A DNA stretch of 64,000 bases from Nostocoides sp. F2B08 (GCF_009184895.1 NZ_WESE01000003.1:459809-523808), one strand, 5' to 3'; shown: positions 8,081 through 19,137, numbered from the stretch's first letter. Numbers and translations: made by a program. The notes: generated by a model from the letters alone, not told the origin.

Positions 8081-8840
8081 GGGTGCACCGACCGGCGAGC
8101 TGAGCCCCGAACGCCGCCGGGCCGTCCTGCGCCAGTCGTGGTCGGTCGGGATCGCGACGGGACTCTACGGTGTCAGCTTCGGCGCCCTCTCGGTCGCCGC
8201 GGGCCTCAACCTCTGGCAGACCCAGGCGCTGTCGGCGCTGATGTTCACCGGCGGGAGCCAGTTCGCGCTCGTCGGAATCGTCGGGACCGGCGGCCTGGCC
8301 GCGGCGCCCGCGGCGATCGCCACCGCGACCATGTTGAGCATCCGAAACGGACTGTATGCGCTGAGCACCCGCCGCTTCCTGCTCACCGGAGCAGCGCATA
8401 CCCCTGTCGTGCGGACCGCCGCGGCAGCGCACCTGACGATCGACGAGTCCAGCGCCGTCGGGCTGGCCCAGCCGGAGCCGCAGGCGGCCCGGCTCGGGTT
8501 CTGGCACACCGGCGTGGCGGTGTTCCTGTTCTGGAACCTGATGACCCTCGTCGGCGCGCTCGCCGGGTCGGTCATCGGCGACCCGGCGACCTGGGGCCTC
8601 GACGGAGCCGCGGTCGCGGCGTTCCTCGCGCTGCTCTGGCCGCGCCTGAAGGCCGCCGACGCCCGCCTCACGGCCGCGGTCGCGACGGTGCTCGCCCTCG
8701 TGATGGTGCCGTTCGTGCCCGCCGGGGTGCCGGTCCTCATCGCCGCGGTCGCCGCCGTCGTGATCGGGATCCGGGGCGGCACGACCGGTCGCCTCGCCGA
8801 CCCGCCGGACCCGCGCACGGACGGGGACCCGATCCCATGA
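8073..8840 (+). CDS. azlC: AzlC-type branched-chain amino acid exporter, large subunit
   Basis: 255 residues with about seven membrane segments. Family landmarks are LYGVSFGALSVAAGLNLWQT, LMFTGGSQFALVGI and TMLSIRNGLYALS near residues 25-100. AzlC with AzlD (BrnFE in Corynebacterium) exports branched-chain amino acids and methionine. The gene overlaps both neighbours. No Lrp-type regulator is adjacent. Confidence 0.87.
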   Translation: MSEGAPTGELSPERRRAVLRQSWSVGIATGLYGVSFGALSVAAGLNLWQTQALSALMFTGGSQFALVGIVGTGGLAAAPAAIATATMLSIRNGLYALSTRRFLLTGAAHTPVVRTAAAAHLTIDESSAVGLAQPEPQAARLGFWHTGVAVFLFWNLMTLVGALAGSVIGDPATWGLDGAAVAAFLALLWPRLKAADARLTAAVATVLALVMVPFVPAGVPVLIAAVAAVVIGIRGGTTGRLADPPDPRTDGDPIP

Positions 8841-9148
8841 CCCTGACGACCGCGGTCCTGGTGGCCTGCGCGCTCGCCTTCGCGACGAAGGCGGTCGGGT
8901 ACGTCGTCCCGCCCCGGCTCGTCGAGGGTGAGCGGACGATGCGGGTCTCGACCCTGCTGCCCGCCGCGCTGCTCGCCGGCCTTATCGTCGTCCAGACCGT
9001 CGCCGACGGCCCGGCCCTGGTGCTCGACGCCCGCATCGGCGCGCTCGTCGTGGCCGCACTCCTGCTCTGGCGGGGAGCCGGCTTCATCACCGTCGTCATC
9101 GCCGGCGCAGTCACAGCAGCGCTCCTGCGCCTCATCGGTCTCGGGTGA
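8837..9148 (+). CDS. azlD: AzlD-type branched-chain amino acid exporter, small subunit
   Basis: 103 residues, almost entirely hydrophobic, with three or four membrane segments and ACALAFATKAVGYVVPPRLV and LLPAALLAGLIVVQ typical of AzlD. Its ATG overlaps the azlC stop (ATGA). It is the small partner required for exporter function. Confidence 0.87.
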   Translation: MTLTTAVLVACALAFATKAVGYVVPPRLVEGERTMRVSTLLPAALLAGLIVVQTVADGPALVLDARIGALVVAALLLWRGAGFITVVIAGAVTAALLRLIGLG

Positions 9149-9202
9149 CCCACCGGTCACACGGCGTACAAGAAACGTGCGGCCCGCACCTGTGAGTACG
9201 CA

Positions 9203-9233
9203 GGTCACAGCGTGATTCTCGGTCGCTGTGACC
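9203..9233. promoter_or_regulatory. Inverted repeat between azlD and the ScyD-like gene
   Basis: GGTCACAGCG (9203-9212) is perfectly mirrored by CGCTGTGACC (9224-9233) over an 11-base spacer. It could be an operator for the gene at 9320 or a terminator for azlCD; no T-run follows, so I slightly favour an operator. Confidence 0.4.
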
Positions 9234-9319
9234 CTTGTCACCACCGACCGGCGGTGGGACTCTGAGAGGCGGCACCCAGCCGGGCGACCACTTCCGCGCC
9301 AGTCAGAAGAGGAACCTCC

Positions 9320-10486
9320 GTGATCAACCCCAACCCAGCAGCGCGGCGAGTGCGCCGGGCTCTCGTGCCGCTCCTCGGCTCGACCGCGCTCGTGGCGACG
9401 ATGTTCGTCGCACCGACCGCGACCGCCGACGAGCACTGGAAGGTCGTCGCGAGCGGCCTCGACAATCCCCGTCAGCTGTCCTTCGGACCCAAGGGCGACC
9501 TCTTCGTCGCCGAGGCGGGTCGAGGTGGCGAGGGCCCGTGCATGACCGGCCCCGAGGGAGACACCGTCTGCTTCGGCAAGTCCGGCGCCATCACCCGCGT
9601 CAGCCTGGGCAAGGGCAAGCACAAGGGCACGCAGCAGCGGGTCCTGACCAAGCTGCCCTCGGTCGCCGCCCAGGGCACCGCGGAGGTTCCGGCGGGATCG
9701 CAGGCGATCGGCCCCCACGACGTCGTCGTCGAGGGCTCGAAGAAGCTCGTCTTCACCGTCGGCCTCGGCGCAGACCCGGCGGTGCGCAAGACCGAGGAGG
9801 CCCTGAGGGACATGGGCACGCTGCGCTCGGCGACCATCGGTTCGAAGAAGACGAACCTGATCGCCGACATCGCCAAGCACGAGGCGCGCACGAACCCGAT
9901 CCACGACCCGGACAGCAACCCGGTCGGCTTCATCCGGCACGGATCCGGCTATGTCGTCGCCGATGCGGGCGGCAACACCCTCGTCGACGTCTCGAAGAGG
10001 GGTCGCATGTCGACGCGCGCGGTCTTCCAGGACCAGCTGGCTCTCGCGCCGCCGTTCCTCGGGCTCCCTGCCGGCACGAAGATCCCCGCGCAGGCCGTCC
10101 CCACGTCGGTCGCCAAGGGGCCCGACGGCGCGCTGTACGTCAGCCAGCTCACCGGATTCCCCTTCGAGAAGGGGTTGGCGAACATCTACAAGGTCGACAA
10201 GAAGGGCAAGGTCAGCGTGTATGCCAGCGGCCTGACCAACGTCACCGACCTCGCGTTCGGCCCGGGCAACCGGCTGTATGCGGTGCAGCTGTCGACCGAG
10301 GGCCTGCTCACCGGCCCGATCGGCTCGGTCGTGGCCATTCCCAAGGGTGGCGGGGCCACGCACACCGTCGTGGCACAGGGCCTCTTCGCGCCGTACGGCA
10401 TAGCGATCAAGGGCAAGACCGCCTATGTCACCACGGGCAGCGTCGCACCGGGGGCGGGCGAGGTGATCGCGATTCCGCTTCGCTGA
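9320..10486 (+). CDS. Secreted ScyD/ScyE family beta-propeller protein
   Basis: 388 residues from GTG with AGAGGAAC ten bases upstream as ribosome site. Residues 1-36 are a Sec signal peptide (basic VRRALVP, hydrophobic core, cleavage after TATA or TADE). The rest has NHL-like repeats such as LDNPRQLSFGPKGDLFVAEAG, VPTSVAKGPDGALYVSQLTG and NVTDLAFGPGNRLYAVQLS, as in ScyD/ScyE family proteins common in actinobacteria. No catalytic role is known for these. It stands alone between azlD and convergent rmlA. Confidence 0.78.
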   Translation: MINPNPAARRVRRALVPLLGSTALVATMFVAPTATADEHWKVVASGLDNPRQLSFGPKGDLFVAEAGRGGEGPCMTGPEGDTVCFGKSGAITRVSLGKGKHKGTQQRVLTKLPSVAAQGTAEVPAGSQAIGPHDVVVEGSKKLVFTVGLGADPAVRKTEEALRDMGTLRSATIGSKKTNLIADIAKHEARTNPIHDPDSNPVGFIRHGSGYVVADAGGNTLVDVSKRGRMSTRAVFQDQLALAPPFLGLPAGTKIPAQAVPTSVAKGPDGALYVSQLTGFPFEKGLANIYKVDKKGKVSVYASGLTNVTDLAFGPGNRLYAVQLSTEGLLTGPIGSVVAIPKGGGATHTVVAQGLFAPYGIAIKGKTAYVTTGSVAPGAGEVIAIPLR

Positions 10487-10498
10487 GGCCCACTGCCG

Positions 10499-10523
10499 GC
10501 GCAGACCCGAGGCAGGTCTGCGC
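10499..10523 (+). terminator. Stem-loop after the ScyD-like gene
   Basis: GCGCAGACC (10499-10507) pairs with GGTCTGCGC (10515-10523) across a seven-base loop, 13 bases after the stop codon. There is no T-run, as is frequent for actinobacterial terminators. Confidence 0.55.
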
Positions 10524-10547
10524 AAGGCAGGGATGAGGGGAACGTGG

Positions 10548-10573
10548 CCGGTGCCGCTGCAGGGCGGCACCGG
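10548..10573. terminator. Stem-loop between convergent ScyD-like gene and rmlA
   Basis: CCGGTGCCGC (10548-10557) pairs perfectly with GCGGCACCGG (10564-10573) over six bases. It lies 41 bases beyond the rmlA stop and can act on either strand. Confidence 0.6.
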
Positions 10574-10613
10574 TCACGGCAACGCTCTGGCCTGTCGCCG
10601 CGGCGCGGGAGGG

Positions 10614-12555
<1,942 letters not shown>

Positions 12556-12556
<1 letters not shown>

Positions 12557-13986
12557 TGGCCGAGCTCACGGTCGAACGGACCGCGATCGACGGCCTGCTC
12601 GTCGTCCGGCTACCGGTGCACGGGGACGCTCGCGGCTGGTTCAAGGAGAACTGGCAGCGGGCCAAGTCGGTCCCGCTCGGTGTGCCGGACTTCGGTCCGG
12701 TCCAGGAGAACATGAGCCACAACGTCGAGCCGGGCGTCACGCGCGGATTCCACGCCGAGCCGTGGGACAAGTACGTGTCCGTGGCGGCCGGTCGGGTTTT
12801 CGGCGCCTGGGTCGACCTTCGCGAGGGAGACGGCTTCGGCACCCTCGTGACGACCGAGATCGATCCGGGCCTGGCGGTCTTCGTGCCGCGCGGCGTCGCG
12901 AACGCCTACCAGGCTCTGGACCCGGACTCCACGTATGCCTACCTCGTCAACGACCACTGGTCACCCGAGGCGCGCGACCGCTACACCTTCGTCAACCTCG
13001 CCGACGAGACGATCGCCTGCCCGTGGCCGATTCCGCTGAGCGAGGCCACGCTCTCGGAGGCCGACGAGAACCACCCGCGCCTCGACGCCATCACGCCGCT
13101 CCCCCGGCACGGTCGGACGATCGTCGTCGGAGGCGACGGCCAGCTCGGCCGCGCGCTGCGCGCGGTCTTCCCCGAGGCCGAGTTCCTGTCGCGCTCCGAG
13201 CTCGACATCGCCAGCGCCGAGTCCGTCGCTGCCTTCGACTTCGACCACGTGGACACGATCGTCAACGCAGCGGCGTGGACCGCGGTCGATGCCGCCGAGA
13301 CCCCGGAAGGCCGAGTCGGCTGCTGGCGGACGAACGTCGAGGGCGTTGGCCGCCTCGTCGAGGTCGCCCGTCGCCATCGCGCGACGCTGGTGCATGTCTC
13401 GAGCGACTACGTCTTCGACGGCACCCGGGAGGTGCACAGCGAGGACGAGCCGTTTTCACCGCTCGGCGTCTATGGCGCCTCGAAGGCCGCCGGTGACGCC
13501 CTCGTCGCCACGTGGGAGCGGCACTACATCGTGAGGACGAGCTGGGTGATCGGCGAGGGGCCGAACTTCGTGCGCACCATGGTCGACCTCGCCCGTCGCG
13601 GCATCAGCCCGACCGTCGTGGACGACCAGTATGGGCGGCTCACCTTCGCCGACGACCTCGCCGACGCCATCGCACACCTCGTCCGGACATCGGCGAACTT
13701 CGGCTCCTACAACGTCACCAACGACGGTCCGACACAGTCGTGGTTCGACATCGCCGCGCGGATTTTCGAGCTCGTGGGCGCCGAGGGTTCGGTCTCCCCC
13801 GTGTCGACCGAGGAGTACGCGTCCGGGAAGAGCCTCGCTCCGCGCCCGAGGCACAGCACCCTCGAGTTGGACAAGATCAGGTCGGCTGGCCTGGTGGCAT
13901 CGCCGATGAGCCCGCGCCTCACCGAGTACGTCGGAGGCTTGCTGCGACCCTGGGGCATTACCCTGGGACATTCGTCACAGCCCTGA
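12556..13986 (+). CDS. Fused dTDP-4-dehydrorhamnose 3,5-epimerase (RmlC) and reductase (RmlD)
   Basis: 476 residues. Residues 1-180 are RmlC-like (GDARGWFKENWQ, VTRGFHAEPWDKYVSVAAGRV, VPRGVANAYQAL), and from about residue 190 an RmlD-like Rossmann domain follows (TIVVGGDGQLGRALRAVF, VNAAAWTAVDAAE, SSDYVFDGT, YGASKAAGD). Together they finish dTDP-L-rhamnose. Such fusions occur in related actinobacteria. Within the RmlC part, FHAEPWDKYVSV replaces the more usual FHxQxxxxAQ-type motif, so activity of that half merits care. The 3' end overlaps the convergent glycosyltransferase gene by 12 bases. Confidence 0.88.
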
Positions 13987-15663
13987 GCTGAGGTCGACAC
14001 CGTACCGCTCACGCACATGTTGGATGATTAGCGGTCTCTGGTCCGCGAACCGAGGATGGGTGAAGAGCCGACGTTTGACGAAGGGGAAGCCGGCGTCCAG
14101 CAGTTCGTGCCAGCACAAAGAGGGATTGAACCCCGGGCCCACCCCGAATGAGGCGTGGTCCCACCCCCACCCTGTGCGGATCGACGCCGCAGCCAACGTC
14201 CGGGTGAGCCCGTGCTCGTAGGCTCTCACCAGGTCGATCCGGTCTCTTGTGCGCGGCAGCGTCGTGAAGAAGTCGCGCACGGGCGGCAGGCTCAGGGCGC
14301 CGTCATTGAACAGGAGGAAGTAGCTCTGCAGGTGCTCCGCCCCCGTGACTCCACGTGTTGCCGCCCACACCTGGGCGCGGCTGGCCTCAGCGCGGTCCAA
14401 CGTCGCGCGCAGACCGGGGCTGTCGGAAGGCAGCGGCCCGATGACGGAGTCGTTCGTCAGGAGCACGTGCCCGGCTTGGGTGAGAGCGGGGTGGGCATCC
14501 AGCGCCGCAGCCCACGCCCCGAAGTCGTACTTGGCGTTGGCACGCGAGACGATGGCCACACCGTGAGGCACTGCGTCAGGTGCCGTGACTGCTGATCCCC
14601 GCTCGCGTGAGCAGACGAGCAGGCAGGGGTATCCAGCGGCGGCCAGAGCACCGGCCATCACCAGGGCCCATGGACGGACCCGGTCCTCATGCGAGAACTC
14701 GGCTAGCACGGCGATTCGGTCTCCGCTGACCACCGAGTCGGGATCCCCCGCCACGACGTGCAGCCCGGCTGTCCCACGGCGACGAGCCCGCAAGTCCGCA
14801 GCCGAGTTGACTGCCCCTTGAGCCATCCACGAGGCGGACCGAATAGAACGCAGCGCCGGGATCGCGAGCGCACCCCTTCTGGGGTCACGCATGATGTTCC
14901 GACCCAGCCTGCGAAAGTCACCCCGGCGGGCTTTGAGGAGTGCTGCTCCAGACAGCTCCTGGTCATAGGCAAGGTCGATGTCGAACCTGTCCGCCACCAC
15001 CTTCGGATGGACCCGCCGCGACGTGATCATCTCCGCGCGCCCAGCCTCGTGGACAACATCGATCCACATCGGCCTGCTGATGCGGCGCTGCGGCACATCG
15101 TCCTCGGCGGTCACCCCGACGACCGTTGTCGGCGGGACGCCTTCCGCGCGAGCCTCGATGAGTGAACGCACGGGCGCGCTGTCGTCGCGGGCTGCGAAGA
15201 CACCTCCGGTGCGATCGATAATCAGACCTTCGGGAAAAGTGATGAGCAGCCGCTCCTCTCGCCCCAACTCGGCACGCACGGTGGCCAGGCAGTCCCGAGC
15301 CATTGCATCGTCGCTGTCCAGGACCGTCGTGATGAGGTACGGGGAGTGGGCTCGGCCCGCCACGACGTCCGCGACCGACATCGCGTTGAACGGTCGGTGC
15401 CCCCAGACGGGAGTGAAGGCGCCAGCCGCGATGCGCTCGACCTCCTGTCGGAAGTCGGGCTCACACCGATCGTCGAACCAGACGAGCCACGTGAAGTCCG
15501 CGCCGCGCTGCCCGGACACCGACGGGAGACACGCGTCGAAGAAGAAGCCCAGCCGATACCAGAGCAACTCGGCATCGGGCGCAGGGACGCTCTCCGCTCG
15601 TGGGGCGCTGAAGTTCGTCAGCACCACGTGGTCGACAACACGCGTCGTCTCTTCGGTCCCCAC
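13975..15663 (-). CDS. Two-domain glycosyltransferase: putative rhamnosyltransferase plus RgpF-like
   Basis: 562 residues from GTG. Residues 10-240 resemble the putative rhamnosyltransferase family PF11316 (FFFDACLPSV, TWLVWFDDRCEPDF, TTVLDSDDAMARD with a DSDD metal site, MWIDVVHEAG). Residues 310-540 resemble rhamnan synthesis protein F, PF05045 (RIAVLAEFSHEDRVRPWAL, KYDFGAWAAALD, LLTNDSVIGPL, YFLLFNDGAL). It likely attaches rhamnose during cell-wall or capsular glycan assembly, matching the convergent rml genes. The start lies six bases after the stop of an enoyl-CoA hydratase remnant, so its upstream DNA has been rearranged. Confidence 0.8.
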   Translation of the reverse strand: MGTEETTRVVDHVVLTNFSAPRAESVPAPDAELLWYRLGFFFDACLPSVSGQRGADFTWLVWFDDRCEPDFRQEVERIAAGAFTPVWGHRPFNAMSVADVVAGRAHSPYLITTVLDSDDAMARDCLATVRAELGREERLLITFPEGLIIDRTGGVFAARDDSAPVRSLIEARAEGVPPTTVVGVTAEDDVPQRRISRPMWIDVVHEAGRAEMITSRRVHPKVVADRFDIDLAYDQELSGAALLKARRGDFRRLGRNIMRDPRRGALAIPALRSIRSASWMAQGAVNSAADLRARRRGTAGLHVVAGDPDSVVSGDRIAVLAEFSHEDRVRPWALVMAGALAAAGYPCLLVCSRERGSAVTAPDAVPHGVAIVSRANAKYDFGAWAAALDAHPALTQAGHVLLTNDSVIGPLPSDSPGLRATLDRAEASRAQVWAATRGVTGAEHLQSYFLLFNDGALSLPPVRDFFTTLPRTRDRIDLVRAYEHGLTRTLAAASIRTGWGWDHASFGVGPGFNPSLCWHELLDAGFPFVKRRLFTHPRFADQRPLIIQHVRERYGVDLSSGL

Positions 15664-15667
15664 CCCC

Positions 15668-15909
15668 GCTCAGCGCCCCTGGAAGTCCGGCTTCCGCTTG
15701 TCGACCCGAGCCCGGACGCCCTCCTCGACATCCTCGCTCTCCCAGACCGCGGCGAAGTCGTCGTCGAGGTCCTCCGCCCACGGCCGAGGCGGGAACATGG
15801 ATTCAAGAACCCGCTTGGAGTAGGCGAGCGTCAAGGGAGCCGCCGTTGCGAGGTCCTCAGCCCACTCCATGGCGTCGTGGACCCATCCCAGCCGGTCGAC
15901 GAGTCCCCC
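15668..15909 (-). pseudogene. Duplicated 3' end of the enoyl-CoA hydratase-like gene
   Basis: This segment encodes GLVDRLGWVHDAMEWAEDLA and continues to RKPDFQGR and a stop, matching the last ~80 codons of the full gene at 16695-17423 in the same orientation. The matching stretches are 15668-15908 and 16693-16933. By eye they differ at roughly one base in ten, mostly at third positions, so the copy is old or came from a relative. Similarity ends abruptly near 15909 and no start of the gene exists here. A 135-codon open frame reaching 16077 is fortuitous upstream of that point. Confidence 0.85.
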
Positions 15910-16049
15910 AGACGTTCGCCACCGATGCCTCCGGCTCGCAGCCACCAGTCCGAGAGGGAGAGGAACCAATGTGACCCCGTGCCGAATGGTCGAAACGGGT
16001 CCACACAGAGAGACTTGAACGTGGGGTTGGGCTACCGCTGGAGCGCGCC

Positions 16050-16538
16050 TCAGGCAGGCGGAGGAGGTGGCTGGCAAGCAGCGTCGGTGTTGCCGCTGGG
16101 GATGTTGCCGCTCTGCAACGGAACCGGAGCCGCTGCGGGCACCCCACCCACCGAGTAGAAGACCAGCAGATTAACAGTGCAGTTCGATACGTCGAGGAGG
16201 TAGACCGTGACCGAACCGCCTTCGGTGGTGCACTGATCCCCGTCGAATACGACGTCTGAAATGGTGCCGTTGTTCCCAAGCGTCACGTTGTCGATGCAGA
16301 TCTCCGTCGTCGCGCCGACGCAGTTGCCCGTGTCAGTGATGTCGATGACGAGCTTCATGTTCTTAATGGGTCCGTTGCAACACTTGAACGACTGCTCGAT
16401 GTCCACCGTGAACTGGGGGATGCACGCTGAGGCTGCCATCGCTGGGGCCGCGGCAATGATCGGAAGGGCGGGCACAGACCACGCGGCACCCTTAGTGAGG
16501 GTACGTCGCGAGATGCTTCGCGGTTCTGACGTTGGCAT
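16050..16538 (-). CDS. Tat-secreted hypothetical protein
   Basis: 162 residues with a strong Shine-Dalgarno (AAAGGAG, 11 bases before ATG). Residues 1-38 form a Tat signal: ISRRTLTKGAAWSVPALPII and then APAMAAS for cleavage. The mature part is beta-rich and acidic with six or more Cys (SFKCCNGPIKN, GNCVGATTEICID, GDQCTTEGG, SNCTVN, DAACQPPPPPA) and ends in a proline run. I do not recognise a domain; it resembles small secreted surface proteins of actinobacteria. It sits alone between two copies of the echA 3' end and its codons are less GC-rich than its neighbours. Confidence 0.75.
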   Translation of the reverse strand: MPTSEPRSISRRTLTKGAAWSVPALPIIAAAPAMAASACIPQFTVDIEQSFKCCNGPIKNMKLVIDITDTGNCVGATTEICIDNVTLGNNGTISDVVFDGDQCTTEGGSVTVYLLDVSNCTVNLLVFYSVGGVPAAAPVPLQSGNIPSGNTDAACQPPPPPA

Positions 16539-16694
16539 AATCCTGGCTTCTCCTTTAAGAATCCCCTACGGTCACGCACAATGTAGCAGCAGCTGTCAGC
16601 CTCCGCAGACAGGTCCGACCGTTTGGCCCGAAAGTAGCACGTCCGGCGCCGACGACGAGCGCTTGGCCGGTACCTCAGCACAACCAAGTGACGC

Positions 16695-17423
16695 TCAGCG
16701 CCCCTGGAAGTCTGGCTTCCGCTTCTCGAGTCGAGCGCGAACGCCCTCTTCGACGTCCTCGCTCTCCCAGACCGCGGCGAAGTCGTCGTCGAGGTCCTCC
16801 GCCCACGGCCGAGGCTCGAACATCGATTCCAGCACACGCTTCGAGTAGGCGAGCGTCAAAGGAGCCGCGGTCGCCAGGTCTTCCGCCCACTCCATGGCGT
16901 CGTGGACCGAGCCCAGCCGGTCGACGAGTCCCCGGTCGTAGGCCCGACGGTCGTCGAGCTGCTCGCACCCGAGCAGAATGGCACGCGCTGCGCCTCCCCC
17001 GGCGATGAGCGCCAACCGCCGGATCGTCCAGGGATCGACGGCGAGACCGTTGCGCGCCGTCGGGATGGCGAACTTCGCCGAGGGCGCCGCGACGCGCAGG
17101 TCGCAGGCGATGGCCACCTGGGTGCCGGCCCCGATGGCGGGGCCGTTTACCGCGGCGATGACCGGCATCGGCGCAGACGAGATGGCATCGAGGGTGACGT
17201 AGAGGGCGTCGCGGAACCCGGGGCCGTACACCCCGCCCAGGTCGGCCCCGGAGCAGAACGAGCTGCCCGCTCCGGTGATGACCATGGCTCGCACGCCCTC
17301 GCCCACGAGGGCGTCGACCGCGTCGCGCAGGTCCTCCACGTGCTCGAGGTCGAGCGCATTGCGTCGCTCGTGCCGGTCGATCGTCACGACGCCGACGCGA
17401 CCCCGCACCTCGGAGAGGATCAT
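16695..17423 (-). CDS. Enoyl-CoA hydratase/isomerase family protein
   Basis: 242 residues. The crotonase fold is shown by the oxyanion-hole segments VITGAGSSFCSGADLGG (around residue 60) and AAVNGPAIGAGTQVAIACDL (around 100-120). At the position of the second catalytic acid the sequence is NGLAVDPW rather than the usual GLxPxxG, so the exact reaction (hydratase, isomerase or other) is uncertain. Its start overlaps the SMP-30-like gene (ATGA), placing it third in the operon dapB-SMP30-echA. Its 3' third is duplicated at 15668-15909. Confidence 0.82.
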   Translation of the reverse strand: MILSEVRGRVGVVTIDRHERRNALDLEHVEDLRDAVDALVGEGVRAMVITGAGSSFCSGADLGGVYGPGFRDALYVTLDAISSAPMPVIAAVNGPAIGAGTQVAIACDLRVAAPSAKFAIPTARNGLAVDPWTIRRLALIAGGGAARAILLGCEQLDDRRAYDRGLVDRLGSVHDAMEWAEDLATAAPLTLAYSKRVLESMFEPRPWAEDLDDDFAAVWESEDVEEGVRARLEKRKPDFQGR

Positions 17424-18340
17424 GCGGCACCGCCGGCCACGCTCATCACCGCGATCGAGGTCTCGACGAGCGACCCCAGCCAGACACGCCCATCGTGCTC
17501 CCGAACACCGGTCACCATGTGCCATTCAGCGGCATCCGCCGAGAGGTCGTGGACGAGACGACCGGTGGAGTCGTACGCCTGCACCCGCACCGTCCGCTTC
17601 GGTGCCGGCTTGACCGCCTCAGGGAGCCGCAGCACGGCGGGTCGCAGACGCGCTCCGCGTCCCTGGAGGAAGCTCAAGGTCGCATCCGGCGGCGAGGCGA
17701 TCGCGACCCACACCAGGCCGTCCGAGCCGAGCGCGATGTTGTCCGGGTATCCCGGGAGTTCGGTGATCGCTGCCAGCTCGCGTCCGTCGGCGGTCAGTCG
17801 CCGGATCCGGCGCAGGGCGAGCTCGGCGACCCATACCTGGGAGCCGTCCGCAGTCAGCGCCACACCGTTGGCGAAGCCGACTCCGTCGAGGACAGTGTCG
17901 ACCTGCCCATCGGGTCGACGTCGAAGCAGCCGGCCGCTCATCGTGTGCATGATGAGGTCCGACTTCCAGTCCTCGACGGTGTAGTGCCGCGTGCTGTCGC
18001 TGAAGTAGATGGTCCCGTCCTCCGCCACGGCAGCGTTGTTCGTGAAGCGCAGCGCCTGACCGTCGACGGTTGTCACGAGCGCCTCGATGGCGCCACCCCG
18101 GGTCTCCACCGCCAGGAGACCGGCATGGGCGTCGCAGACGAGCAGCCGCCCGTCAGTGAGCCACTCGAGCCCGAGCGGCCGCCCACCGGTCTGGGTGATC
18201 CGTTCGATCACGGATCCGTCGGTGGCCACGGACCAGATGGACCCGTCGTTCGTCCCGGTCAGCACCCGGTCGCCATCCGCGGTCAGCAGCACGTCCTCCG
18301 GTCCGATGCCCGGGACACCGAATCTCTCGAGCGCTCGCAT
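17420..18340 (-). CDS. SMP-30/gluconolactonase/strictosidine synthase-like protein
   Basis: 306 residues, a six-bladed propeller with repeats such as IGPEDVLLTADGDRVLTGTNDG, GRPLGLEWLTDGRLLVCDAHAG, FTNNAAVAEDGTIYFSDSTRHY and GFANGVALTADGSQVWVAEL. The last two match strictosidine synthase-like proteins. These are lactonases or esterases of mostly unknown substrate. It starts three bases after dapB and overlaps echA. Confidence 0.8.
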   Translation of the reverse strand: MRALERFGVPGIGPEDVLLTADGDRVLTGTNDGSIWSVATDGSVIERITQTGGRPLGLEWLTDGRLLVCDAHAGLLAVETRGGAIEALVTTVDGQALRFTNNAAVAEDGTIYFSDSTRHYTVEDWKSDLIMHTMSGRLLRRRPDGQVDTVLDGVGFANGVALTADGSQVWVAELALRRIRRLTADGRELAAITELPGYPDNIALGSDGLVWVAIASPPDATLSFLQGRGARLRPAVLRLPEAVKPAPKRTVRVQAYDSTGRLVHDLSADAAEWHMVTGVREHDGRVWLGSLVETSIAVMSVAGGAA

Positions 18341-18343
18341 GGC

Positions 18344-19096
18344 TCAGTCACCCAGTCCGAGGTAGTGCTCGAGACCAACCGTGAGGCCCGGATGGTCGGC
18401 CACCTGCCGGACCGCCTCTATCACTCCGGGCATGAACGAGACCCGGTCGAAGGAGTCGTGCCGGATCGTCAGCTGCTCCCCCGCGGTGCCGAACAGGACC
18501 TCCTGGTGGGCCACGAGCCCGCGAAGGCGCACGCTGTGCACGTGCACGCCCTCGACCGTCGCGCCTCTGGCGCCATCAGGATCGTGCGCAGTGGCGTCCG
18601 GAACCGGTCCCATGTCGTATGCGGTTCTCGCCTCCCCGATCAACCGCGCTGTCCGCGCCGCCGTCCCCGACGGGGCATCGACCTTGTTCGGGTGGTGCAG
18701 CTCGATGATCTCGACCGACTCGTAGAACCGAGCGGCCTTCGCGGCAAAGGCCATCATGAGGATCGCGCCGATCGCGAAGTTCGGCGCGATGAGCACTCCG
18801 ACCCCGGGCCGCTCGGCGAGGGCGGACTCGAGCTCGGCGAGGCGCGCGTCGTCCCAGCCGGTGGTGCCGACGACCACGTGCACTCCCTCGCCAACGCAGT
18901 GCAGCACGTTGCCCAGGGAGGCGTCGGGGACGGAGAACTCGACGACGACATCGGCGCCGGCGAGATCCCCGAGCTCGTCGCCCTGGTCGTACCGGCCGAC
19001 AAGCCTGAGACCCTCGGCGGCCTCGACTGCCCGACAGACCTCCGAACCCATCTTTCCGGCTGCTCCGATGACGGCGACGGCGATCTCTGCGCTCAC
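18344..19096 (-). CDS. dapB: 4-hydroxy-tetrahydrodipicolinate reductase DapB
   Basis: 250 residues from GTG. VAVIGAAGKMGSEV is the NAD(P) motif, VVVGTTGW and APNFAIGAILMMAF follow, and IELHHPNKVDAPSGTAART is the catalytic signature. It reduces hydroxytetrahydrodipicolinate in lysine and diaminopimelate synthesis. The start sits seven bases behind TAGGCT, so it is probably leaderless and heads the operon with the SMP-30-like and enoyl-CoA hydratase genes, an unusual pairing. Confidence 0.94.
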   Translation of the reverse strand: MSAEIAVAVIGAAGKMGSEVCRAVEAAEGLRLVGRYDQGDELGDLAGADVVVEFSVPDASLGNVLHCVGEGVHVVVGTTGWDDARLAELESALAERPGVGVLIAPNFAIGAILMMAFAAKAARFYESVEIIELHHPNKVDAPSGTAARTARLIGEARTAYDMGPVPDATAHDPDGARGATVEGVHVHSVRLRGLVAHQEVLFGTAGEQLTIRHDSFDRVSFMPGVIEAVRQVADHPGLTVGLEHYLGLGD

Positions 19097-19103
19097 GCTC
19101 GCC

Positions 19104-19109
19104 AGCCTA
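19104..19109 (-). promoter_or_regulatory. dapB -10 box (leaderless)
   Basis: TAGGCT on the minus strand, seven bases before the GTG at 19096. No Shine-Dalgarno is visible. Confidence 0.5.
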
Positions 19110-19137
19110 TCCAGGCCGGGAGCGATACTTGCGGGCG

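Noticed and set aside
8165..10570. Long minus-strand open frame of about 800 codons
   Set aside because: It lies antisense to azlC, azlD and the ScyD-like gene, has no recognisable domain and is rich in Arg/Ala/Gly/Asp, as expected for a mirror frame in GC-rich DNA.
15670..16077. A 135-codon gene for a short hydratase-like protein
   Set aside because: Only its last ~80 codons match the hydratase; the first part is unrelated noncoding sequence and lacks the oxyanion-hole region, so it is a gene remnant.
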